From the NCBI GenBank assembly GCA_021613335.1, contig JAJTWR010000067.1:1313501-1377500 (forward strand): DNA of 64,000 nt. Reading direction: 5' to 3'. The notes beneath the pieces were generated by a model. It was not told where the DNA came from. It worked only from the letters and a program-made list of their open reading frames with translations, and made no database searches. The number at the start of each line of letters is the position of its first letter. Within the stretch, counting starts at the first letter, position 1. The DNA is from Whitmania pigra (Eukaryota > Annelida > Clitellata > Hirudinida > Haemopidae). The translations under genes were made by a program, and so were the position numbers. This document shows, in pieces, positions 25,901 through 35,500 of this stretch.

Positions 25901-28158
25901 GATGCTATTGATTTTATATAGTTTTTGTGATTAACTTAGATGATGAAAAATTGTTATTATAGAACATTAAGAATTCATATTATTACTACTATTATTATTC
26001 TTATTATTGTTGTTGTTATTATTATTGTTATGGAATATATAAATCAAAACCAACAAATGCACTAGAGTAATCTCTTGATTATATCAATCTTCAGCTGCCA
26101 TCCTATCCGAGGAGTTGGATGACCTCCCCATTTCCCCAACTCTCCTGAGGGTCGTCAGGGTCTTCAGGGTGGGCAGGATCCTTCGACTGGTCAAGTCTGC
26201 CAAAGGGATTCGAACCTTGCTCTTCTCGCTGGCCGTGTCCATGCCGGCTCTCTTCAACATCGGCCTGCTGCTATTCCTGGTCATGTTCATCTACTCGATC
26301 TTCGGCATGTCCTTTTTCATGCACGTCAAACACACGAAAGGATTGGACGACATGTTCAACTTCGAGACTTTCTTTCGGAGCATGATCATACTCTTCCAGA
26401 TCTCCACCTCTGCCGGCTGGGACGGGGTTCTGGCCGGCCTCATGAACGAAGACGACTGCGACCCAAAACAAACGGACATCAAGCCCAACGGGGACTGCGG
26501 CAGTTCGGGCGAGGCCGTGGTGTTCTTGGTAACCTATCTGGTCATCAGCTTCCTCGTCGTCATCAACATGTACATTGCCGTCATATTGGAGAACTTCTCG
26601 CAGGCCACCGAAGACGTCCAACAGGTTAGCGACTTTATCATTGTCATTGTTATTAGTAGTATTTATTATTAATATTATCATTGTCATTGTCGGTAATATT
26701 ATTATTATCATCATTGTCTTATTGTTAATGTTATTATTATTAGTATTATAATTATCGTCATAATCATTATCATTGCTGCAAACAGGGCTTGACCCAGGAT
26801 GACTTTGACATGTACTATGAGATCTGGGAGAGGTTTGACGAGAATGCCACGCAGTACATCAACCTGACCGAGTTGAGTCGGTTCACGGACGAACTCGAAG
26901 ACCCCCTCCGGCTGCCCCTCCCCAACCACTTCAAACTCGTCTCCCTTGACATCCCCATCTGTGAGAATGACAGGGTGAGTTGTTTTTAATTATTTAGCAA
27001 AAAATGTTTAAATTGTTTTTCAAATGTTTTTAATTGATTTTAAAAAAAGTTTTTAAAACTTGAATTCAGTGGCAGAAGTTTTCTCTTTTGTTTCACTGCT
27101 GCTGCTTATGATGATCCTGTTCTTGTGAGGCAGTTTAATATGTGCAGTGAGATATATAATATACATATAGATATATATATGTATTATTATATGAAATGAC
27201 CCGTGAGTCCGCAAATTAGTAAGTTAACCAATAAGTTTATTAGAGCAAGTATTCAGTTAACGGGACTGAATAATTGAAGTTAAGTGTTTAAGGATTTGAG
27301 GTACTTAAGGATGCAAATGGAAATTTGGACTCTCACTGATTGTCAAGTTAGGTGATTAGTGAGACACATTTTATGGCATAACAACGAGACTTTGTGCATG
27401 AAGAAGATACCAAATATAATTAATTATAAATTTAATTACACTGGCAATATAAACTTAATTATTCCGCAAGCACGTTTACAACATTATGATTATAATTATT
27501 ATATGTTATTATAATAATCATAATGAATGAATGAAAGTTCATGAAAATATTCATTATGAATGTATTATAACAATGATTATTCCATTGACTAAATTTTTTT
27601 AATCATGGTACTTAATAATGTATATGCTAGTAATCACGTTATTTTATAGAAGTATTACTATTATTATTATTATCATCATCATCATCATCATCAGGTGCCT
27701 ATTAAACTTTATGTTATTAAATATGGAATTATTTCTAATTAATAACAATAATAATGTCATTTAACCGAGAAACATTTCTTTACTTCTTTGCGTTATCAAA
27801 CCCATCACTCTACAAGGTGCACTGTGTGGACATCCTGGATGCCCTCACCAAGAACTACTTGGGCACGGTCGAGACGGATGACCTCACGGACATCAAGAAG
27901 GGCCCCGAGAGGAAGGACTACCACCCTATCAGCAGCATGCTGAAGAGACAGAGGGAGATCTATGCTGCCAAAGTCATCCAGGATGCTTGGAGGAAATACT
28001 ACAAGAGGAAACATGGAAAAGATTTCTACGACGGCGATCAAGCCCCGCCTTTTTCTCTCCCTCCACCAATCATAGAGGTTCCAGTAGCTTACAGCCCCGC
28101 CCAGGTACCGCACGGCAAAGCCGAGGAAGAGCAGGGCATTGACTTGATTGACATTTGA
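9441..28158 (+). CDS. para/Nav1: Voltage-gated sodium channel alpha subunit (Nav1/para type)
   Basis: Pore-forming subunit of the fast Na+ channel in the plasma membrane of excitable cells. Predicted exons: 9441-9473, 9596-9748, 9897-10094, 12407-12525, 13730-13810, 14111-14239, 14512-14609, 14680-14892, 15179-15230, 15427-15568, 15952-16125, 16500-16691, 16967-17340, 17503-17737, 18496-18571, 18852-18899, 19508-19755, 19999-20172, 20374-20715, 21076-21352, 22026-22048, 22408-22629, 22994-23197, 23353-23532, 23608-23730, 24122-24397, 24493-24549, 24791-24928, 25225-25332, 25579-25849, 26095-26624, 26786-26974, 27817-28158. Phases agree throughout, giving about 2006 residues. Selectivity filter D398/E997/K1466/A1760 (DEKA) marks it as Nav1 rather than Nav2 (DEEA). 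Four S4 sensors with repeated Arg/Lys are present. The C-terminus has an EF-hand-like region and an IQ motif ([13 protein letters not shown], ~1946-1958). Oddities: MLM inactivation motif and Gln at the domain II outer ring. The first exon is provisional; an in-frame ATG at 9629 is an alternative start. Confidence 0.95.
9596..10094 (+). CDS. Sodium channel N-terminal cytoplasmic exons
   Basis: Two exons (ending 9748 and 9897-10094) encode the conserved [16 protein letters not shown] block and a Lys/Glu-rich stretch ending [12 protein letters not shown], the counterpart of the para/vertebrate PxxDLDPYYxxKK segment before S1. Both borders are phase 0, joining the [14 protein letters not shown] exon at 12407. 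The upstream [11 protein letters not shown] exon (9441-9473) is joined on phase and Nav N-terminal style only. Confidence 0.8.
10095..12406 (+). other. Large intron of the sodium channel gene
   Basis: About 2.3 kb between the N-terminal exons and the exon leading into S1. It holds decayed low-complexity words such as GCATTGCGAATTGT repeated near 11288 and 11328. No coding exon with channel similarity was found; the open frames here have no recognisable motif. Confidence 0.6.
12407..15568 (+). CDS. Sodium channel domain I (S1 to pore)
   Basis: Seven exons give S1 ([19 protein letters not shown]), S2-S3 ([27 protein letters not shown]), S4 ([16 protein letters not shown]), S5 ([12 protein letters not shown]) and the pore loop [15 protein letters not shown] with the filter Asp at 15542-15544. 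The residue after this Asp is Phe, an aromatic at the site where Tyr or Phe gives high tetrodotoxin affinity and Cys or Ser gives resistance in vertebrate channels. Exon phases 2-1-1-2-0 are internally consistent. Confidence 0.93.
12527..13729 (+). repeat. Intron dense in GAT/GGT trinucleotide repeats
   Basis: This intron between the pre-S1 and S1 exons contains scattered ATGATG, GGTGGTG and GATGATGATG tracts (about 12560-12800, 13470-13530, 13650-13690). Long Met/Val/Asp-rich open frames here are products of the repeats and not genes. Confidence 0.8.
13954..14030. repeat. AAT/AAC microsatellite
   Basis: ATAATAATAAC followed by CAACAACAATAATAATAAT units inside a sodium channel intron, just upstream of the exon encoding S2-S3. 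Confidence 0.8.
15952..18899 (+). CDS. Sodium channel DI-S6 and I-II cytoplasmic linker
   Basis: S6 ([19 protein letters not shown]) is followed by the Nav signature Tyr-Asp-Asp and an acidic/Ala-rich helix. Further exons encode a long Ser/Pro/Gln-rich linker and finish with [15 protein letters not shown], matching the conserved para block just before domain II. The linker exons are the least conserved part, so alternative or missed exons are most likely here. Confidence 0.85.
18425..18470. repeat. GAT trinucleotide microsatellite
   Basis: About ten ATGATG units followed by GGTGGTGGTGATAATG, just upstream of the exon at 18496 in the sodium channel gene. Confidence 0.85.
18747..18822. repeat. 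ATC then ATT microsatellite
   Basis: TCATCATCATCG units grading into ATTATTATTGTT units, directly before the short exon 18852-18899 of the sodium channel gene. It may overlap the branch-point region of that exon. Confidence 0.85.
19508..21352 (+). CDS. Sodium channel domain II
   Basis: Exons 19508-19755, 19999-20172, 20374-20715 and 21076-21352 encode S1 ([18 protein letters not shown]), S4 split by an intron (LSILRSFRL | [10 protein letters not shown]), S5, pore loop [13 protein letters not shown] and S6 (IGNLV | [13 protein letters not shown]). The filter Glu is at 20623-20625. Three residues further, at 20632-20634, the codon is CAG (Gln) where nearly all Nav channels have Glu. Reading is unambiguous because the frame is fixed on both sides. 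Confidence 0.93.
20851..20960 (+). mobile_element. SINE-like tRNA-derived repeat, copy A
   Basis: Contains an A-box-like TTAGCTCAACGGGTT, a family core CGGTAATGGCAACAG, and a B-box-like GTGTTCATAACCC. Related copies lie near 34366 and 35181, sharing the core. Located in a sodium channel intron. It has no clear tRNA cloverleaf, so I call it a decayed SINE and not a tRNA gene. Confidence 0.5.
21353..22025 (+). other. Sodium channel intron with TTACTTA repeat
   Basis: Intron before a 23-base microexon. It holds a short tandem run of ATTACTT units near 21777-21803 and otherwise AT-rich unique sequence. Confidence 0.6.
22026..22048 (+). CDS. Sodium channel 23-base microexon (II-III linker)
   Basis: TTTTTTCAG precedes it and GTAATT follows. 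It converts phase 1 (end of 21352) to phase 0 (start of 22408) and encodes the end of a Glu codon plus MTTAGNK. The phase fit is the main support. Its length is not a multiple of three, so skipping it would shift the frame of everything downstream unless the neighbouring exon changes too. Confidence 0.6.
22408..22629 (+). CDS. Sodium channel His/Ser-rich II-III linker exon
   Basis: A 74-codon exon, phase 0 at both ends, rich in His, Gln and Ser (runs of HHHH and SSSTSST). It is low complexity and poorly conserved, and could be included as a cassette without frame change. GAT-type repeats and a GGAT tandem tract follow the donor. Confidence 0.65.
22845..22912. repeat. ATT trinucleotide microsatellite
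   Basis: About 65 bases of near-perfect ATT units in the intron before the domain III exons, ending in a TCATCATCAT tract. Confidence 0.9.
22994..24928 (+). CDS. Sodium channel domain III
   Basis: Exons 22994-23197, 23353-23532, 23608-23730, 24122-24397, 24493-24549 and 24791-24928. Visible are the pre-domain Cys block (DECCPKCC), S1, S3 ([10 protein letters not shown]), S4 ([18 protein letters not shown] with six Arg), S5 ([19 protein letters not shown]), pore loop [10 protein letters not shown] with filter Lys at 24502-24504, and S6 ([22 protein letters not shown]). The outer ring residue four after Lys is Glu. Confidence 0.93.
25225..25332 (+). CDS. Sodium channel III-IV linker (inactivation gate)
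   Basis: Encodes [20 protein letters not shown] followed by [16 protein letters not shown]. The surrounding sequence is almost identical to the invariant inactivation gate of Nav1 channels, which fixes the alignment. The hydrophobic triad that docks in the pore reads MLM (25243-25251), where vertebrates have IFM and insects MFM. Confidence 0.95.
25579..28158 (+). CDS. Sodium channel domain IV and C-terminal domain
   Basis: Exons 25579-25849, 26095-26624, 26786-26974 and 27817-28158. S4 reads [20 protein letters not shown], pore loop [13 protein letters not shown] has filter Ala at 26412-26414 with the outer Asp retained, and S6 is [21 protein letters not shown]. The next exon holds the EF-hand-like region ([20 protein letters not shown]). 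The last exon has the conserved [14 protein letters not shown] and IQ motif, then a short Pro-rich tail to the stop. Confidence 0.95.
26975..27816 (+). other. Last sodium channel intron, AT-rich with inverted repeat
   Basis: Contains a TA-rich tract near 27148-27192, an AT-rich imperfect palindrome near 27483-27523 (arms ATTATGATTA and TAATCATAAT), and an ATT/ATC microsatellite at about 27657-27693. No coding segment was seen. Confidence 0.6.
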
Positions 28159-29667
28159 GAGTTTTCTTGCTTTTTTCACTCCTTGCAATATGACACGCGT
28201 CACCATGCGTACGGTCGACGCATCATCGATTGTACAGGACAAGCGCGGATTTTTGCTCTCGATCGGTTCCTGGTTTTTTGTGTTGTTTCGGTTTCGTTTT
28301 GCCTAACTTTTGGTTTCGTTTTGTGTGATATTTTAATTGTTATTTTTTAAAGGAATTTTACGTCTTTTCAATTTTTGTTAAACTTTATCTTCTGATAATA
28401 TTTTTTTTTTTATCAATTTCCTTTACGAGCTCAGTGGATCGATCGATTAATTGATTGATTATTTTGCTCGGTCCTTAGGACGTGAATTTATACTTTTTGC
28501 TCAACGCAGTGAATTTCCTGAACTTTATTTCTCGGCGTCATCGTTGACGTCATCAGGCTTCTTTTGAGTCAGCAATTTTTGCTCTGTCGCTTGGTGATGT
28601 TACTATAATTTCATCATCATCATCATCATCATCATCACGTCATTACGTTGTCATCATTCACTTTTTGAATTCTGCTCACTTTTAATTGCTTTGGGAATTT
28701 GAACTTTTCTTATTCTTCTTATTAGCTTTGGGTAATTTCCAGTTCGGAATTCCCATTGGCTGAGAAGCAGGATGAGGGCGGAGCAACGGACATCTCCGAT
28801 GTTGACCTCTGGATAATAAGGTCACCACCTGCTGCTTTTTTTTTAATCAACTCTTTGCTTATTAGCTTTTAGGAGACTCACATCACGGTGACAGAAAATG
28901 GATGCAAAGGATTCAATTCGTTTCCTGCCGTGTTATCGTTTGGTGTCCGTGTTCGTGTTGGCATCATGTTTTAATTATGACACATTAAGTGGTATCTTGT
29001 GATTTCTTCTTAACTTCAGTGAATATCATGACGACGATTTTTGTACATTGACATCGACGATTGTAATTTCGTTCGTTCGGCAGCAGCAGTAGTAGCAAGG
29101 TTATGTGACGTTCGATTCTTTTGTAGTCACAGGTCGCCGTCTCTCTTTTTTTTGTCTCGTTTAGATGATGAGCAGTAGTGGGCTTCACCACGCGGATCAT
29201 CGTCGGCTTCACTCACTACTAGCCGTCGTCGTCGTCATCATCATTATCTCGTGCACGAATTTCTCCTATTCTCAATGAAGCATTTGCACTGAGTCTGCCT
29301 TTATATTCTTTGAATTTCGGTTGAATTTTCATCGTCTCACTTGCTTTCATTCCTGGTCTGGCCTGGTCGGAGGATGACGAAGAAGCGGGAGGAGCTAGGG
29401 GGTAGTGGGATGATACAAGCGGTTTGAGGATTTTGCCCCATTCCACGGTGAAGAGTTGAGAAGCTTATCCCATCCTGCAGAGGAAGGCTGACTTGTGGCC
29501 AGCCCCCCGTCATACATATCTTGCCGTGCGAGGTTCGAAGCAGCCCAGCAAAACAGCTACACTTGGTTTCGTTTGATGGTGATAATGATGATGATGATGA
29601 TAACCTTGCGTCCCAACGTTGCCATCCGTTTTTTTACGTTCTTTTCTTTTCCCCTTACATCTCGTTT

Positions 29668-29698
29668 GTATGTTTGTTTGTTTGTTTGTTTGTTTGTG
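29668..29698. repeat. TTTG tetranucleotide microsatellite
   Basis: About seven TTTG units, continuing into a degenerate TGTATGTTTG region to about 29820. Confidence 0.85.
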
Positions 29699-31036
29699 TA
29701 AGTGTCTTTATGTGTGTATATTTGTGTGTTATTGTTTGTATGTATGTTTAAGTCTTTGTTCGTTTGTATGTATGTGTGTTTGTATTTTTGTTTATAGCTA
29801 TGTATGTTTTCATGTGTTCGTTTTGTCTGTATTCATGTTTCTTTTAAAATCGATTCAATGCGTACTAACGACTGTGTGATTGCGATTGTAATCCTGCTCG
29901 TATGCATGCGTCCGTGAACGTATCTCCTTGTGTACGTGTGGTTACTTTTGTATCGAGGGCTGGCGGTGGTATTGATTCGGTCGCTGCTTGAAGTCGAAGC
30001 GCCGACCGTCGGTGCATGACGCTGGTGGAGGCGAGGCGAGTGGGTCGCGTGGTATTTTGCGTCTGTGATTTCATTCGTCTGTGTCTCCGTGGGTGTGTAT
30101 TCGTCTGTGAATCGTCTTTGTGTGGGCGGTTTTCTTATTCGTGTTGTTGTTGTTGTTGCTGTTCAGCTCATCGATCCGCCATTGCCAAGTGTTTCTGTTG
30201 AGAATATGTTTTGCCTTATGAGAACGCAGTTTGATTTTTTCCTTGTTTTTTCTGAAACGTTTTTTGCGTGCTTTATCACTCTCCAATCGCAGCCACTACC
30301 ACCACTCCTACGACTACTACTACTACTACTACTACTATAACTACTGCTACTGTCGTCGTCTTTTTTTAACGTTGTCGTTGTTGTTGACGTTTTCATTCTA
30401 TTACTTTCTTTCTATCTTCTCGAGGCTCCATTTTCGCTGGGTTGCTGTACATAAGCGGGTGGAGAGACGATTTTCGGAGTCGCTTTTTTCCCGGTTTTCT
30501 TCTCGTCGCGATTGCGCAACGTCCAGTCACTTCCATGCAATCCAGGTTGCTGATACACGTGCTTCTATTGTTGACTTTCAAATAGATGGATCTCTTCCAC
30601 ACATGGCTAAATTGATCTCGCTTCTTCTCGTTTTTTTTTAAATTGTATTTTTTGGTCGATCACATTCAAATCTTGCACGTAGATCTTGCTGACTGCATGG
30701 CATGGCATTATCATAATATATTTCACTGATCGAAAAAGGCTGGTTACTCTTCCGAGCAGATGCCTGGGTGGCCTGTTCCCGCCCCTTTGGCGACCTTGAA
30801 AAGAGGCGAAGGGTCAAAGTTCATCGAATTTTTCGGGTTTGCATCGAATTGGATTCGGATTTTATTTCTCGGCAATTTAAAATAATAATAATAATATAAA
30901 AAGTAATCATTATCATCACGCAGAGCGGCTGTCGCACGGTTGTTTCATGTTTTGATTCTGCGAGCGGCACTTGTAAAGCACTTGGCACCTCTTTCTTTTC
31001 TTCCTGTATAGTTCTAGCACGAGAACACGCCACCTA

Positions 31037-31102
31037 TGCATTCATTCACTCGTTCAAGCATCCATTCACGCATCCATGCATCCATTCACGCATCCATGCA
31101 TC
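31037..31102. repeat. CATCCATTCACG tandem repeat
   Basis: Three imperfect copies of a roughly 20-base unit containing CATCCATTCACG and CATCCATG. Intergenic. Confidence 0.7.
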
Positions 31103-32527
31103 CGCAACAACAGAAAAAAACGCGCGAAGGGCACGACCTCAAGTCGAGCGTCTGATCGGCACTAGCGACGCCTGTTGTTCTTCTTCTACTTTTTCTTTCT
31201 GTTGCGTCCTTTTTTTGAATTCTTGAAATTCGTGTTTGTTCGTTCGTTCGTTGGTTTTTAAACTCATTCGAGAAAAAATAATGCATGGTCGTCGGCATCA
31301 ATTCATCTTACATCCAGAAGCGACATCACGCTCATCAACTTGCGAGCTTTTAGCCGCCCCGAGATTTCTGCCACCAAGGAGAAAATTTCAGATCACAAGC
31401 TGCTTCTTCTTTTTCAATCGAGATGATGATGATGATAACGATGATGACAATCGGATGATGGTGTTGACAAATGGACCATGATGACGATGATGATGATGAC
31501 GATAACAGTTGACGAAGGTGCCGGTTAGCGGCCTCGTAGGGCACAATGTTGCTGAGAAAATAAGCAAAGAACCGCTGAAGTATGTCATGTGGTTGGCTCC
31601 CAAGACGATGACATGGACTTGGCGACTCCGGCGTCGAGTTTACCACTTGCAGCTGTGGACGAACGCTTTTCGCAAATTATTGAGCTTCACCGCGCCAAAA
31701 TACAATAACTGACAATGAGACAAGTTTGGGCGCAATTTTGAAGAGTAAACGCTGTCTAGAGATTCTGACAATTTAATCAATGGAAGGCGTGCTAAAGATC
31801 AAGTGCTAAACATCCGCCAAGGAAAGACTACGGGGAAAGATTAGACTGGCCGAGTTTAGTCTTGAGCTGACTTGGTTTTGGCGCGAATTACCGGTTGCAT
31901 TCAGTACGAAGGTAAGCCTTTAAAACGGAGACACACGCAGTGGTTTGAAGGACCGCGCAAGGAAATAGAAACAAACATGAATTAATTACGAGCTACAAGA
32001 ACAACGGCAGCAACTAAATTGCACTAAGTAACATCGAAACAACAACTAAATTGCACTAGGTGGCACTAAAGTACGCAACGACAACAACAGAGGCATGACG
32101 TCAGTAAAACCCGATGGTGGTGATAACGATGATAATTAAGATGGTTAAGGATATTGGTAACGATGATCGTCAACAAAGCTCCACTATACAAACTGTGGAT
32201 AAACATGGCAATGCGACAACAACAGATCAAGCATGGCGAGTTTAAGACGGCTTGATAATTTTAAATTATTTGATCATTAATTATTTACAACGATTTTCAT
32301 GACAACGTCCAACTAATTAGCTAACTAATCAGAATAACTAATAGAAACCTTCACATTCACTTCAGACACAACTAAATACTAATACTCTAAGCATTCATTT
32401 ACAAGCGCACAACCACTGTGAAACATGGAATGGCAAAATTTGTCAGTAAATAAATTATGACTTGTCAGATAATGGGCAGGTAATCTTCCAGAAGGGTTAA
32501 TTGAGTGATTGATTAGTGGAGGGAGGG

Positions 32528-35500
32528 TCAGACGAACTTCCACATGAAGAGCAGTGACAGCAGGGAGCCGAACCCCAGACCGAGACTCAGGAAAAAGGGC
32601 ATGATGGACCCCACCAGTTCCACCTGATTGTTCTGCACGACCCTAGAATGGAGGGATGCTAATTAATAATTAATTAGATAACTAATACTTAACTAGGTTG
32701 CTGAATAATTAATCAGTTAATTAATTGGAAAATTGATCAACGAATGCTTGAATTCTTCATTAAGGACTAATTAGGTTGTTAATCATTGGTTAGGCAATAA
32801 ATAATTAATTTGCAAAAGTCATTTTTAGATAACAATTGTATAGTTTTACAACTGCCTGCAATACTTCCCTCTACTCACCTAGGTGCATACATCATGCAGA
32901 GGGTAGACAGGTGCCCATTGGACCACCCGAGGAAGACGTTGAGGACTATGGGGATCCAGTCGTCTTTCAAGAAAGTTGTGATATAGTGCCGGGGTTGTAT
33001 GTTGCAGAAGAGGAAGGCAGGGATGAATGCCAGCCTGACGATGCTCATTACCAAGAGAAGGAAGGGATTGTTGATCGTAGGCTTTTTTTGGGATGTTTAA
33101 AAGTGAAGTTATAATTGAATTAATTTGTTAATGAGATAATTAAGTTGTAATTGTAAACAAATTTTGTATAACAACTTGAGTGAATATTTTGGTAGTTTTT
33201 TTTAAAGAGAAAAAAAAAGAAAGAACATTGTGAAATGTAACTTCCATTCAAATTTATAAAAGTTCATCAAAAAGACCGTTTCAGTCAAAAAACTCACCCA
33301 TCTGATAAAACTGCTGACACGTCCGACAACGTCGAACAGATTAAACACCAAAAAACATCCGACCGGACTGAAGTACACCTCTGAACAACAAAAGAATGCA
33401 AAAATTGAAAAAAAATCACTCACAATTTATCAGATTATTTAGACAATTTGTACAAATTAATCATAATTATTTCAAGCTATGATTTAGCATTTTTTGTGGA
33501 AAATTTGGAGCTCCCCTGGCACTGACATTTATGGTGCTTTATAAATAAACATATTATTACTATTACTATTGTTGTTGTTATTATTATTATTATCGTTTAT
33601 TTACAATCACAGCCTTCCGCCGGAAAACAATGACTCCAGATCCCAACAAGGGATCATAGGCAGTCATAACAATATACATGGTAAATCAGAATTCAAACAA
33701 AAGTCAACTCAAGCGAGCCAACAATTCTAGAGTCGTGGTCCAATATAAACGAACATAAGACAAATATAATTATTATTATTATTATTATTATTATCAGAAA
33801 AAAAGAAATTCCAAGCGGACCCGCCCATGTCTTATTGTCAGATGTTGATCGGATGGCAGAAAGCATGGCAGGATAGCAGGTCAAGGTTATTGTGAAAGTC
33901 AGACACATGGTTACTGCATAAATCCAGATCTGGAACAAACAAATAATGGCTATTATGATCGTATTAAATAATGATGTGGACAGAAGCTTCAATTTTAGTT
34001 CAAACATTTTTTTTTACAAAATGATTGCAAAAACAAAGACAAATGGAATGAAATTCAAGAGGGCAGAAACTGAAACAGGTTAATCAATTATGTATATTTG
34101 AAGATAGAGTTATAAATGGGTTGTACAGCATCCCAGGAAGCTCTTAAGAACACACCTTCTTGAAAACATCAAGAATCTCTTGGAAGTTTGAGCATTTTGT
34201 CCGACTGGCAGTAAGGGAGTTAACGACAATGTCAACGTAGTCCTGGTTCATGGCTGCTAGTGAATTAATCGATTGGTTAATTAGGTGTTAAATCACACTA
34301 TTGACTCAAAAATCAATTAAATAATTAGTGAATATTGTCGATCACATAATAATGACAATTGGCATGCAGTTTGACCGAACGGGTTACGTATATGCCTGCG
34401 TACGGCGGTAATGGCAACAGTCCTAAGGCGTCGTGTTCCAAACCCAGCCTGGGTTTCAAGAAGCGCCTCTGACGCTATGCATATGACGCTATATAAATGA
34501 AGTACAATTACAACAATTATAATTACATAACAGTGGTCACAAAATGATATTTACAGTTATTACAAAATATCGTATCAATATTTGTGAATAAAAATGAATA
34601 ATACACAAACAGCATTAACTGCACGTAAAAACTCTATGCTCATCGCTTATTTCCCTTTCTAAAAAAAAACAAAACAATGGAATTTTACCTCTGTTGAACC
34701 TCAGCTGGACCAGGTAATAGTTAGCATATGTCTGTAGGAATAGAAAAGGTGAAACATTACAATTAATTGATATTTCTAAAACTAATCAAATTAATTAATT
34801 TACATAGCAAGTAAAATTAATAATATAACATTAATATAATTGATTAACTAACTAAATCCGATCACAATTTGAATAATCAGCCACGTTCAATCACGTTCGT
34901 AAGCAACAGCACAATCATGACCATGCCTTGGATTCAAAAAACAAACAACAAACTAAAACGTAGCAACGACTGCAAATAGTTCCAAATTGACTTTTCGCAG
35001 AAGATAAAAATAAGCCCCCATCCAGAGTCAGCAAATTACACCAGGTAAAAGAGAAACATTGCAAAGGTAAGCAATGTAAATGCCCCGTTAAGTTAATTTA
35101 GTGACGAAAGTCGCACAAAAACGTGGATTCGCATTCTATCCTCGGGCATCCAGCATCATTTAAATGAAACGACAGCCTTGGCTAAAAACGGCTCGAATCG
35201 AAGGGGCCGTGCGAATAATGCGGCGATAATGGCAACGGTCGTAATTGCAACCCGGCCTGCACTTCCACGAGCACCACTGAAATGGGGTGCTATACAAATG
35301 GTTAACAAGAAGTGCGCTACATACACGACACGAAGTAAATGAAGCACAATTACAAAGATCAAAAAGAACAATCAATAGGTCTTGAAATTGTCGTAACTCA
35401 CGATTTTGGGCAGCACGAGAAATCCGATCAGGCATGCCAGAAGGGCGACGGTAGCGATGCTGAAGTAACAAAGTCCACTGGTGATGGGGTGGGTGCCCAC

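Larger units (their letters stand above)
28159..32527. other. Gene-poor, repeat-rich interval after the sodium channel
   Basis: Lies between the converging channel and transporter genes. The left part should be channel 3' UTR. It holds ATC repeats (28615-28638), a TTTG run (29668-29698) followed by TGTATGT-like sequence, CTA repeats (about 30304-30340), a CATCCATTCACG tandem tract (31037-31102) and GATGAT patches (31420-31505). None of the open frames has family features; many are repeat translations. Confidence 0.55.

Noticed and set aside
9441..28158. Nav2-type or NALCN/calcium channel identity
   Set aside because: Filter residues are D/E/K/A and the III-IV linker is the Nav inactivation gate, which excludes DEEA Nav2, EEKE/EKEE NALCN and EEEE calcium channels.
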